Origin: Thermoleophilia bacterium UBA2241
GTDB lineage: Bacteria > Actinomycetota > Thermoleophilia > UBA2241
Direction of reading: 5' to 3'
Assembly: GCA_002347645.1 (NCBI GenBank)
Contig: DDYF01000047.1
Location: 62,001-126,000, forward strand
Length of the DNA stretch: 64,000 nt
Below the pieces are notes generated by a model. That model made no database searches. It saw nothing but the letters and a program-made list of their open reading frames with translations, and was not told the DNA's origin. Made by a program: the position numbers and the translations under genes. Below, piece by piece: positions 39,953-47,573 of this stretch; the stretch's first letter is position 1; each line of letters starts with the position of its first letter.

Positions 39953-42028
39953 TCAGCTCTTCTGGGCCTCTTCGCGTTCCTTCTTGGCCTGCTCGACGAT
40001 CTTCTGGGTGAGATGCGCGGGGACTTCTTCGTAGCGCAGGAACTCCATGTGATAGTCGCCGCGACCTCCGGTCATGGACGTGAGGTCGGGCGCGTACGTG
40101 AGCATCTCGGCCATCGGCACTTCGGCGCCGATCACGTTGGCGTGGCCGCGCGGCGTCGTGCCGAGCACGCGTCCGCGGCGCGAGTTGAGGTCGCCGATGA
40201 TGTCGCCGACGTTCTCTTCGGGCACGGTGATCTCGACGCTCATGATGGGCTCGAGGAGCACCGGCTGAGCCTTCTCGACCGCCGCCTTGAAGCCGATCGA
40301 GCCGGCGATCTGGAACGCCATGTCGCTCGAGTCGACGGGGTGGTACTTGCCGTCGTACAGCTTTGCCTGCACGTCGACCACCGGGTAGCCGGCGAGAAAG
40401 CCGTCGGACATCGCAGCCCGGATGCCCTTCTCGACGGCGGGGATGAAGTTGCGCGGGATCGCACCGCCGACGATCTTGTCGACGAACTCGAAGCCCTCGC
40501 CGCGCGGCTTCGGCGACACCTCCATCCAGGTGTCGGCGAACTGGCCGCGGCCGCCGGTCTGCTTCTTGTGCTTGCCCTCGGCCCTTGCCGTGCCCTTGAC
40601 GGTCTCGCGGTACGGCACGCGCGGTGGCTTGAGCTCGACCTCGGTACCGAAACGGCGCTTCATGCGCTCGACCGTGACCTCCACGTGGACCTGGCTCATG
40701 CCGCCGATGATCATCTCGCCGGTCTGGGGGTCGCGGTGGATGTCAAGCATCGGGTCCTCTTCGGTGAGGCGCTTGAGCGCCGTGAGGACCTTGTCTTCCT
40801 CGCCCTTGCTCTTGGCGGTCACGGCGAAGCTCATCAGCGGCGCCGGGAAGCTGATGGGCGGGAACGCGACGAGGTTGCCCTCGGCGCACAGCGTGTCGCC
40901 GGTCACCACGTCCTTGAGCTTGGCGATGGCGCCGATGTCGCCGGCCGCCACCTCGTCGACGGGCTTCGTCTCCTTGCCCATCGGCTTGAGCAGCTGTCCG
41001 AAGCGCTCCTTGTGACCGTCGCGGCCCACGGCGAGCTGGCTGTCGCTTGCGAGCGTGCCCTGGAAGACGCGGAAGACGTTCACGTGCCCGCTGAACGGGT
41101 CGGCGAGCGTCTTGAAGACGAACGCGGTGACGGGCTTTGCCGGGTCGCAGGCGAGCTCGACGGCGGCGCCGTCGGCACCCGTCGCCCCCGGGACCGGCGC
41201 GTCGGCCGGCGATGGCGCGAGCGCGAGCAGCTCGAACAGGCGGTCGACCCCGACCTGGTGCGTCGCCGACCCACAGGCGACCGGGAAGAGTTGGCCCGCG
41301 GCGACGGCGGCGGCGAAGGCGCGACCCAGCTCGTCGGCGGTGATCTCCTCTTCCATGAGGTACTTCTCAGCCAGGGCGTCGTCGGTGCTGGCCACGGCGT
41401 CGACGAGCTTGTCGCGTGCCGCCGCCGTCTCGTCGGCGAGGTCGGCCGGGATCTCGCCGGCCTTGGCCTTGCCGCCGTCGTACAGGTAGGCCTTCATGCT
41501 CAGCAGGTCGACGACCCCCTTGAGGTCGTGTTCGGCGCCCACCGGCAGGTGCACGGCGACGACCTGCGCCCCAAAGGCCTCCTTCAGGGCGTGCACGGCG
41601 CCGGTGAACTCGGCGCGCTCGCGGTCGAGCATGTTGCAGAACAGCACACGGGCCAGCCCGCGCTCGACGGCGCGGTTCCAGAGGCGCTCCGTCTGGACCT
41701 CGACGCCGAGGACGGCGTTGATGACCATGAGTGCCGTCTCGACGACTTGCAGCGACGCGAAAGCGTCGGCCAGGAAGCTCGAGTCACCGGGTGTGTCGAT
41801 GAGGTTGAACGTGAGGCCCGAGCGGTCGACATGCGCGAGGCCCGCGGAGAGGCTCATCTCGCGCTTCTTCTCCTCGTCGTCCCAGTCTGAGACGGTCGTG
41901 CCGTCGGCCACGCTGCCCAGGCGCGTGACGACACCGGCCTCGTACAGCAGCGCCTCGAAGAGCGACGTCTTGCCGGTGCCGCGATGCCCAACGAGGGCGA
42001 CGTTCCTGACCTTGCCTGGGTCGTTCAT
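39953..42028 (-). CDS. Elongation factor G-like GTPase (FusA2/EF-G2 type)
   Basis: At 691 residues this has the five-domain EF-G layout, but G motifs are atypical: G1 is GHRGTGKT (not AHIDAGKT), G3 is DTPGDSSF, and the G4 position reads CNMLDRERAEF instead of NKMDR. The domain IV region GGRGQFADTWMEV and the domain V RRGRVLGTTPRG are intact. This matches the EF-G-like paralogues whose role is unclear; it is unlikely to be the main translocase, which normally sits with rpsL/rpsG/tuf. ATG 42028 has AGGAG 6 nt upstream. It stands alone, 52 bp before yebC. Confidence 0.9.
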   Translation of the reverse strand: MNDPGKVRNVALVGHRGTGKTSLFEALLYEAGVVTRLGSVADGTTVSDWDDEEKKREMSLSAGLAHVDRSGLTFNLIDTPGDSSFLADAFASLQVVETALMVINAVLGVEVQTERLWNRAVERGLARVLFCNMLDRERAEFTGAVHALKEAFGAQVVAVHLPVGAEHDLKGVVDLLSMKAYLYDGGKAKAGEIPADLADETAAARDKLVDAVASTDDALAEKYLMEEEITADELGRAFAAAVAAGQLFPVACGSATHQVGVDRLFELLALAPSPADAPVPGATGADGAAVELACDPAKPVTAFVFKTLADPFSGHVNVFRVFQGTLASDSQLAVGRDGHKERFGQLLKPMGKETKPVDEVAAGDIGAIAKLKDVVTGDTLCAEGNLVAFPPISFPAPLMSFAVTAKSKGEEDKVLTALKRLTEEDPMLDIHRDPQTGEMIIGGMSQVHVEVTVERMKRRFGTEVELKPPRVPYRETVKGTARAEGKHKKQTGGRGQFADTWMEVSPKPRGEGFEFVDKIVGGAIPRNFIPAVEKGIRAAMSDGFLAGYPVVDVQAKLYDGKYHPVDSSDMAFQIAGSIGFKAAVEKAQPVLLEPIMSVEITVPEENVGDIIGDLNSRRGRVLGTTPRGHANVIGAEVPMAEMLTYAPDLTSMTGGRGDYHMEFLRYEEVPAHLTQKIVEQAKKEREEAQKS

Positions 42029-42044
42029 CCGGGCTCTCCTCGAT

Positions 42045-42116
42045 TCGTCTCCGCCGCCGGACGCGCCAAGGCAGGCGCGGGCGGTCGCTCGCGTCCGTTC
42101 GGAAGGGTGAAGTCTA
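42045..42116 (-). promoter_or_regulatory. Candidate extended -10 promoter and structured leader of the EF-G-like gene
   Basis: TGCTAGACT (reading leftward, hexamer TAGACT at 42116-42111) is an extended -10 motif. The leader of about 75 nt can fold around GCGCC-TGCCTT-GGCGC flanked by complementary CCGCC/GGCGG. The rest of 42117-42238, up to the dinB stop, shows no further gene or clear terminator. Confidence 0.4.
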
Positions 42117-42238
42117 GCACAGCGGGTCGGACGCCAGCGTCGTACGTGCGGCGCCTCGCCCGCGTGCTGGCCGCGTTTGGGCACGGGTGCGGCGGTGCCG
42201 GGCGGACACGGGTTTGGCGGGGCCGACCGGACTGGGCC

Positions 42239-43402
42239 TCACCTGCCGCGTGCGCCCGCGAGGCTGAGGGACGAGAAGCCGTACTTCGCGCGGACCTCGT
42301 CGACGGCGGCCCCTAGGGCGAGCTCGCGCCAGCCCTCGTCGAGCGTGAGCTGAAAGGCGTCGTGGGTGAGGCTGCCGAGGTGCACGCCCACGAGCCGGAC
42401 CCAGCGCACGCCCACGTCGAGGTCGTCGAGCAGCTCGACCAGGGTGCGGTATACGGCCGGGACGGCCGCCGCGGGTCGCGGCAGCGTGCGGTGCCGCCCG
42501 ACCGTGTGGAACGTGTTGTAGCGGACCTTGAGGGCGACGGTGCGTGCCGCCAGGCCGTGCCGGCGAAGGTCGGCCACGGCCCGGTCGGCGAGACCGAGGA
42601 GGGTGCCGCGCAGCAGTTCGAGGTCGTTGGTGTCGTCGGCGAACGTCATCTCGCGACCGACCGACTTGGGCAGCGGGCGGCGGCGGCTGACGGGCGCGAG
42701 GCTGCGCCCCAGCGCGAGCTGGCGCAGGCCGTGCGCGTCGCGCCCGAACGCCGCCGCCAAGACGGCGAACGGCACGTCCTGGAGCATGCCCACGGTGGTG
42801 AGCCCGAGCGCCGCGAGGCGTTCTTCGGTGACCGGGCCGATGCCGTGCAGGTCGCCGACCGGCAAGTCGCGCAGGCGACCGCCGACGTCGGCCTTCTGGA
42901 GCTCGCCGATGCCGGCGGGCTTGTTCAACCCGGCGGCGACCTTGGCGAGCAGCTTGGTGGGCCCGATGCCGATGGAGCAGGTGAGGCCGTGCTCGGCGTA
43001 CACCTGCTCCTGGACGCGGCGGGCGATGGCGCGCGGCGGGCCGAAGAGGCGACGACTGCCGGTGACGTCGAGGTAGGCCTCGTCGATCGATGCCACCTCG
43101 ACCTGATCGGTGAAGCCGCCCAGCAGCTCGACGAGGCGCTCGTGCACGGCGGTATAGGCCTTGAAGTCGGGCGGCAGGAACACCCCTTGCGGGCAGAGCC
43201 GCTCGGCCTGGCCGATGGGCATGGCCGTGCGCACGCCACAGGCGCGCGCCTCGTACGAACAGGTCGCCACGACACCGCGGCCGCCGCACGGCCCGCCGAC
43301 GATGACCGGCAGGCCGCGCAACCCGGGACGCCGCGCCTGTTCCACCGAGGCGAAGAAGGCGTCCATGTCGACGTGGAGGATGGCCCGGTTTGATACGAAC
43401 AT
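42239..43402 (-). CDS. dinB: DNA polymerase IV (Y-family)
   Basis: This 387-residue translesion polymerase has the Y-family palm motifs HVDMDAFFASVEQARRP and ASIDEAYLDVTG (two catalytic carboxylates), CSYEARACGVR, and helix-hairpin-helix DLHGIGPVTEERL, followed by the little-finger domain. The C-terminus lacks an obvious beta-clamp peptide. ATG 43402 is chosen: it gives the standard N-terminus and lies 8 nt after a TAGAAT element inside an SOS box, so the mRNA appears to have a leader of only about 2 nt. The gene is alone between rsfS and the EF-G-like gene. Confidence 0.95.
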   Translation of the reverse strand: MFVSNRAILHVDMDAFFASVEQARRPGLRGLPVIVGGPCGGRGVVATCSYEARACGVRTAMPIGQAERLCPQGVFLPPDFKAYTAVHERLVELLGGFTDQVEVASIDEAYLDVTGSRRLFGPPRAIARRVQEQVYAEHGLTCSIGIGPTKLLAKVAAGLNKPAGIGELQKADVGGRLRDLPVGDLHGIGPVTEERLAALGLTTVGMLQDVPFAVLAAAFGRDAHGLRQLALGRSLAPVSRRRPLPKSVGREMTFADDTNDLELLRGTLLGLADRAVADLRRHGLAARTVALKVRYNTFHTVGRHRTLPRPAAAVPAVYRTLVELLDDLDVGVRWVRLVGVHLGSLTHDAFQLTLDEGWRELALGAAVDEVRAKYGFSSLSLAGARGR

Positions 43403-43410
43403 ACGTTCGT
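43395..43410 (-). promoter_or_regulatory. LexA/DinR-type SOS box overlapping the dinB start codon
   Basis: ACGAACGTATGTTCGT is a perfect inverted repeat of the Gram-positive SOS box CGAAC-N4-GTTCG. The dinB ATG lies in its centre (43402-43400). A LexA dimer here would cover the transcription start and block initiation. Autoregulated SOS control of dinB is established elsewhere; here it is inferred from the site. Confidence 0.85.
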
Positions 43411-43439
43411 ATTCTACCGGGCCCGGTGATGGCGGTCAA
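43411..43439 (-). promoter_or_regulatory. Promoter of dinB
   Basis: TTGACC (43439-43434), a 17-nt spacer and TAGAAT (43416-43411) form a near-consensus sigma-70 promoter on the minus strand. Initiation is predicted at about 43404, two bases before the ATG and inside the SOS box. Confidence 0.8.
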
Positions 43440-43541
43440 CGAGCTCCGGGGGCTCCTCCCGCGCGGCCGGGAAGGTTGGCGAGGCGATGCCTGCCCGGCG
43501 GTCGCCAGGGCAGCCGGGCGATCGCTGCGCGGAGCTCGCCG

Positions 43542-43910
43542 TCAGTCGCCGGCGTCGAACGGCACGCGCGGCACGTCGCCCCACAGGTTCTCGAGGCGAT
43601 AGAACGCGCGCGCTTGCGGCGTGAAGACGTGGACGACGACGTCGAGGTAGTCGAGCAGAATCCAGTCGGCCTCGCGCTCGCCCTCGACCCGCGCGGGTCG
43701 GCGACACTGGCGCAGCCGGGTCTGGATGTCGTCGGCAATCGCCCTGGCGTGTCGCGCGCTGGCTCCAGTGGCGATGACGAAGTAGTCGGTGTAGGTGACG
43801 GCGCCGGCCATCTCGAGGACGACGATGTCCTGGGCCTTCTTCCCCGCTGCGTGATCGGCGATCTCCAGCGCCAGATCGCGCAGCGCGCGTGCATCGGCGT
43901 CTGTGGCTAC
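43542..43910 (-). CDS. rsfS: Ribosomal silencing factor RsfS
   Basis: This roughly 122-residue RsfS blocks subunit joining by binding L14. Conserved stretches are GKKAQDIVVLEMAG, TDYFVIATGASARHARAIADDI, RVEGEREADWILLDYLDVVVHVF and RAFYRLENLWGD. No ATG, GTG or TTG lies at a sensible place: the nearest ATG is inside the core (LEMAG). A site AAAGGA stands 6 nt before a GTA codon at 43910 that overlaps the stop of the upstream gene (GTAG), so GTA initiation is the best guess, with CTG nine codons later as an alternative. It ends the rplU-to-rsfS run. Confidence 0.85.
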   Translation of the reverse strand, partial: VATDADARALRDLALEIADHAAGKKAQDIVVLEMAGAVTYTDYFVIATGASARHARAIADDIQTRLRQCRRPARVEGEREADWILLDYLDVVVHVFTPQARAFYRLENLWGDVPRVPFDAGD

Positions 43911-45052
43911 TGCAGGTCCTTTGCCGTCAGATCCTTGCCGACGATCACCACCACCGTCGCCGGCCCCAGCTCGCTGCCGTCGAGGACGACACCGCGGCCG
44001 AGTATAGCACGCACGTCCTCGGCCACCGCGAGGGCGTCTGAGCCCGCCAGGATCTGCGTCTTCTCGTAGTCGAAGGAATCGGCGTTGCCCGGGGCGGGCA
44101 GCTCCACGGGCAGCGACGCGAGACGGTCGACGACGGCGTCGCCGACGCCGAGCTCTCCACTGCCGTTCCGTACGAGCACCGTGACGTCGGCCGAGAACCC
44201 GGGCGTGCGGCGCGTGATCTCGGCCATGATCCTCTCCCTGTCGGGACGGTACACGAACTGGCCCAGGGCGGTCTTGCCGAACGACGGCAGCCGGTTCACG
44301 TCCGCCTCGCGGCCGGTCGCCGCCTCCAGGATCTCGCGCAGGTAGACGCGCTCGCTGCCCCGGGCGCCGGCGACGACGTCCCCGATCGCCGCGCGCCGCT
44401 CCGCCTCGGGGCGCAGCGCCACCGAGCCCAGGACGCCGCGAAGCAGCGCCTCGTGCATGGCGGACTCGTCGGCGCCGTTCTCGCCCTCGGCGCCGAGCAG
44501 CGCGCCGATCTCGGCCGCCGGCACCGCGACGCGGCCCTCGTACCCGCGCTCGACCCCGCCCACCCAGAGCTGTACCGGCCTGTCGAGCTCGACCCACACC
44601 TCATCGTCCTCCACGAGCGCCTCGAGGTCGGCGTACGACAGGCGGTACGTGAGCTCGATGTCGGCTGCGAGCAGCCGCTCGAGATCGCCCTTGAGCTCGC
44701 CGGCCACCAGCATGTCGCCGGCGAAGACGTACTCCCCGCCCGGGCCCTCCAGCAGGAGGGCGCGTGGCACGGTGTACAGGCTGACTCCCTTCTCCGCATC
44801 GCGGACGGCGAGCACGGCGCTCGGGGCACCGTCCTTCTCTCCCTCGCCGAAGGTGATCAGTGCCAGGTACCCGCCGCGCCTCGCCGGTTCGTCGTCGCCC
44901 AAGATCCATCCCGCGAGACGCACCGCCCCGACGACGGCGCCGAACGCGACGGCCGTGGCCAGCGCTACCAGAAAGACCACCTGCCAGAGCTGCACCTTGC
45001 GGTCGCGGCGGCGCCGCAGGCGCGCGACCCTGTACCCGTCAGCGCGCGCCAT
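43907..45052 (-). CDS. LCP-like membrane protein with C-terminal LytR_C domain
   Basis: This 381-residue protein has a basic N-terminus, one membrane helix (about 20-45) and an extracellular region. About 60-260 is laid out like an LCP domain (LITFGEGEKDGAPSAVLAVR, then GVSLYTVPRALLL), but the catalytic Arg/Asp pattern of wall-polymer ligases is degraded, so ligase activity is doubtful. The C-terminal 90 residues (VTVLVRNGSGELGVG onward) look like a LytR_C domain. Its place between yqeK and rsfS is where LCP genes often sit. ATG 45052 overlaps yqeK by 14 bases. Confidence 0.65.
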   Translation of the reverse strand: MARADGYRVARLRRRRDRKVQLWQVVFLVALATAVAFGAVVGAVRLAGWILGDDEPARRGGYLALITFGEGEKDGAPSAVLAVRDAEKGVSLYTVPRALLLEGPGGEYVFAGDMLVAGELKGDLERLLAADIELTYRLSYADLEALVEDDEVWVELDRPVQLWVGGVERGYEGRVAVPAAEIGALLGAEGENGADESAMHEALLRGVLGSVALRPEAERRAAIGDVVAGARGSERVYLREILEAATGREADVNRLPSFGKTALGQFVYRPDRERIMAEITRRTPGFSADVTVLVRNGSGELGVGDAVVDRLASLPVELPAPGNADSFDYEKTQILAGSDALAVAEDVRAILGRGVVLDGSELGPATVVVIVGKDLTAKDLQ

Positions 45053-45620
45053 AGTACTCGTTGTACAGGGCCAGGGCACCGGGATGAACGCCGCGCTCCC
45101 GGCCGATGACGTCGAGAAGCGTCAGGCGGGCCGCAGCCGCCACCGCCTCGTCGAGCGACGCGTCGGCGAGGCGCCGCACCTTGCCCAAGCCGTCGAAGTC
45201 GCGTTCGGGCTCGCAGAAGTCGGCGAGGTACACGCACTTCGCAAGCGTGTCCATGCCGGCGGCGCCGACGGTGTGGACCTCGACCGCGCGTGCGAGGCGC
45301 TCGTCGAGGCCGGCAGCGCGCAGCTCGGCCGCCGCGACCGGGGCGTGCAGCAAGCCGACAGGGTGGCTGCGCTCGAGCGGCCCCACGGGGACGCCCCACC
45401 GCGCGGCCGCGGCGAGCGCCTGGTCGTCGGAGAGATCGCGGCACAGGTCGTGCAGCCAGCCCACGACGCGCGCATCGTCAGGCGAGGCGCCGTGCAGCGC
45501 GGCGTAGTGCGCCGCGAGGTCGGCGACGCGCCCGCAGTGCTCGAGCCGGCGTCGGCCCAGACGGCCCCCTGCGCGCGCTCGCGCCTCGGCTGGCCCTATG
45601 GTCCTGATCGCGTCAGTCAC
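45039..45620 (-). CDS. yqeK: YqeK-type HD-domain hydrolase (Ap4A hydrolase family)
   Basis: This 193-residue HD-domain protein has RLEHCGRVADLAAHYA, the metal motif GWLHDLCRDLSDDQ, ERSHPVGLLHAPVAA and VEVHTVGAAGM. Bacillus YqeK is a symmetrical Ap4A hydrolase, and this sequence keeps the His/Asp ligands. The GTG at 45620 lies 1 bp after nadD. The nadD-yqeK-rsfS neighbourhood is broadly conserved in Gram-positive bacteria. Confidence 0.88.
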   Translation of the reverse strand: MTDAIRTIGPAEARARAGGRLGRRRLEHCGRVADLAAHYAALHGASPDDARVVGWLHDLCRDLSDDQALAAAARWGVPVGPLERSHPVGLLHAPVAAAELRAAGLDERLARAVEVHTVGAAGMDTLAKCVYLADFCEPERDFDGLGKVRRLADASLDEAVAAAARLTLLDVIGRERGVHPGALALYNEYYGAR

Positions 45621-45621
45621 G

Positions 45622-46224
45622 TTACCTGTAAAGACGACGCGCGGCGACGAACTCCTCCACCGCAGGCGGGACGAGATACGTGATGGGGTCGCCGCGGCGC
45701 ACCCTGTTGCGGATGTCGTGCGACGAGACGTCGATCATCGCCGTCTTGAGGACGACCGCCCGGCCGCGACCCAGACCGCGCGCGACCTCTTCGACCTCGC
45801 GCTCGTCGTCACCCGGGCGCAGGGCGACCGCCAGCCTGCAGAGAGCGAGGATCGCCTCAGGCTGGTGCCAGGTCCGGAACTGCAGGAGCGAGTCAGACCC
45901 CATGATGAAGGAGAGCCGGTGGCCGCCGAACGTCTGGCGCACGGCGGCGACGGTGTCGAGCGTGTAGACGAGGCCCTGCTCGATCTCGACCGCCGAGACC
46001 TCGAAGCGCGGGTCGCCGGCCACCGCCAGCCTCGTCATCTCGAGCCGCATCTCGGCCGACGTGTCGTCGTCGATCGTCTTGTGGGGCGGCCGCGCCGCGG
46101 GCACGAAGAGCACCTTCTCGAGCCCGAGGTACGCGCAGACGTCCGAGGCGATCAGCAGGTGCCCGAGGTGCGGCGGGTTGAAGCTCCCGCCGAGGATCCC
46201 GAGACGGGGCTGCCCGGCGCCCAC
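45622..46224 (-). CDS. nadD: Nicotinate-nucleotide adenylyltransferase
   Basis: This 200-residue enzyme makes deamido-NAD from nicotinate mononucleotide and ATP. The nucleotide-binding GGSFNPPHLGHL and the C-terminal DVSSHDIRNRVRRG motif are typical. GTG at 46224 is preferred: CAGGAG lies 8 nt upstream and it begins 4 bp after the proA stop; an earlier GTG at 46251 has no site and would overlap proA. It is part of rplU-rpmA-obgE-proA-nadD-yqeK. Confidence 0.95.
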   Translation of the reverse strand: MGAGQPRLGILGGSFNPPHLGHLLIASDVCAYLGLEKVLFVPAARPPHKTIDDDTSAEMRLEMTRLAVAGDPRFEVSAVEIEQGLVYTLDTVAAVRQTFGGHRLSFIMGSDSLLQFRTWHQPEAILALCRLAVALRPGDDEREVEEVARGLGRGRAVVLKTAMIDVSSHDIRNRVRRGDPITYLVPPAVEEFVAARRLYR

Positions 46225-46228
46225 GGTC

Positions 46229-47476
46229 TCAGCTCCTGATGTGCCCGTCACCCCAGAGCTCGTACTTCACCGTGGTGAGCTCCTCGAGGGCGATCGGCCC
46301 CCGCGCGTGCAGCTTCTGCGTCGAGATGCCGAGCTCGGCGCCGAGGCCGAACTGCCCGCCGTCGGTGAACCGTGTCGACGCGTTGACGTACACACACGCG
46401 GCGTCGACCGCGCGCGTGAACCTGCGCGCCGCGGTCGTGTCTTCGGTGACGATGGCCTCGGAGTGCCCCGTGCCGAACGTGGCGATGTGGTCGAGCGCCT
46501 CCTCCAGGGAGTCGACGACGCGCACGGCCATGCGCAGGTCGAGGAACTCGGTCTCGTAGTGCGTGCGGCTCGCACGCTTGGAGGGGATGTCGCCCAAGGC
46601 CTGAGCCGCGGTCTTGTCGGCGTAGAGCTCGACGCCCTTCTTGCGCAGCTCCGTCGCGACCGTCGGCAGGAACGCGGCCGCCACCTCGCGGTGCACGAGC
46701 AGCGTCTCGGCGGCGTTGCACACGCCGGGTCGCTGTACCTTGGCGTTCACCGTGATGCGCAACGCCTTGTCGAGGTCTGCCGCCGCATCGACGTACACGT
46801 GACAGTTCCCGCCCGCGGCGTAGACGACGGGGATGGTGCTGTGATCGCGGACGAAGACCTTGAGCTCGTCCCCGCCCCGCGGGATGAGAAGGTCGACGGT
46901 GGCTCGCTGGGTGACAAGCTGCTCGAGCTCGGCCCGTTCGGGGTCGAGCGAGGCGATCGCGTCCCTGGGTAGACCCGCCTCGATGACGGCGCCCTGCACC
47001 GCCTCGGCGAGGATACGGCTGGAGTGCTTGGCGGCGCAGCCCCCCCTGAGCACGAGGGCGTTCCCCGTCTTGAGACAAAGGGCTGCCGCGTCGACCGTCA
47101 CGCCGGGGCGTGCCTCATAGACGACCGCGACGACGCCGAACGGCACCCGCACGCGACGCAGGTCGACGCCGTTCGGGAGCCTCCAGCCGGCGACGACCTG
47201 GCCGACGGGATCGGGCAGCGCCGCCACCGTGCGCACGCCGGCGACGATGTCGCGGATGCGGTCGTCGTCGAGCATGAGCCGGTCGATGAGTGCGTCGGCG
47301 AGCCGGCCGGCGCGTGCCAGCCGGACGTCTTCTTCGTTCTCGCGCAGGATCTCGGCGGTGCGCCGCTCGAGCGCGTCGGCCACCGCGGCGAGAGCCTCGT
47401 CCTTGCGCTCGCGCGGCAGGGTCGCCAGCTCGCGCGCCGCAGCCTGCGCCGCGCGACAGACCGCCTCAACGCTCAC
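46229..47476 (-). CDS. proA: Gamma-glutamyl phosphate reductase
   Basis: This 415-residue aldehyde-dehydrogenase-fold enzyme makes glutamate semialdehyde for proline. The catalytic cysteine lies in VQRPGVCNAAETLL; NGVDLRRVRVPFGVVAVVYEARP, LRGGCAAKHS and the C-terminal GPIALEELTTVKYE are typical. GTG 47476 has AGGAGG upstream and gives the normal N-terminus. The glutamate 5-kinase gene proB, usually between obg and proA, is missing here. Confidence 0.96.
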   Translation of the reverse strand: MSVEAVCRAAQAAARELATLPRERKDEALAAVADALERRTAEILRENEEDVRLARAGRLADALIDRLMLDDDRIRDIVAGVRTVAALPDPVGQVVAGWRLPNGVDLRRVRVPFGVVAVVYEARPGVTVDAAALCLKTGNALVLRGGCAAKHSSRILAEAVQGAVIEAGLPRDAIASLDPERAELEQLVTQRATVDLLIPRGGDELKVFVRDHSTIPVVYAAGGNCHVYVDAAADLDKALRITVNAKVQRPGVCNAAETLLVHREVAAAFLPTVATELRKKGVELYADKTAAQALGDIPSKRASRTHYETEFLDLRMAVRVVDSLEEALDHIATFGTGHSEAIVTEDTTAARRFTRAVDAACVYVNASTRFTDGGQFGLGAELGISTQKLHARGPIALEELTTVKYELWGDGHIRS

Positions 47477-47573
47477 ACCGCCTCCTCGCTGCCCCGCGCC
47501 GGGCGAGTCCGGCGCCGTGTCGGCAAGGGTACCACGCACCCGCGACGGGCACGACGGCCCCGCCGTGAGGCGC

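Noticed and set aside
39647..41890. 747-codon open frame on the plus strand opposite the EF-G-like gene
   Set aside because: Low-complexity His/Asp/Val/Glu-rich translation typical of the complement of high-GC genes; the minus strand has a clear EF-G family protein.
42117..42238. A small gene between dinB and the EF-G-like gene
   Set aside because: Short frames exist but none has a ribosome site or conserved-looking sequence; treated as intergenic.
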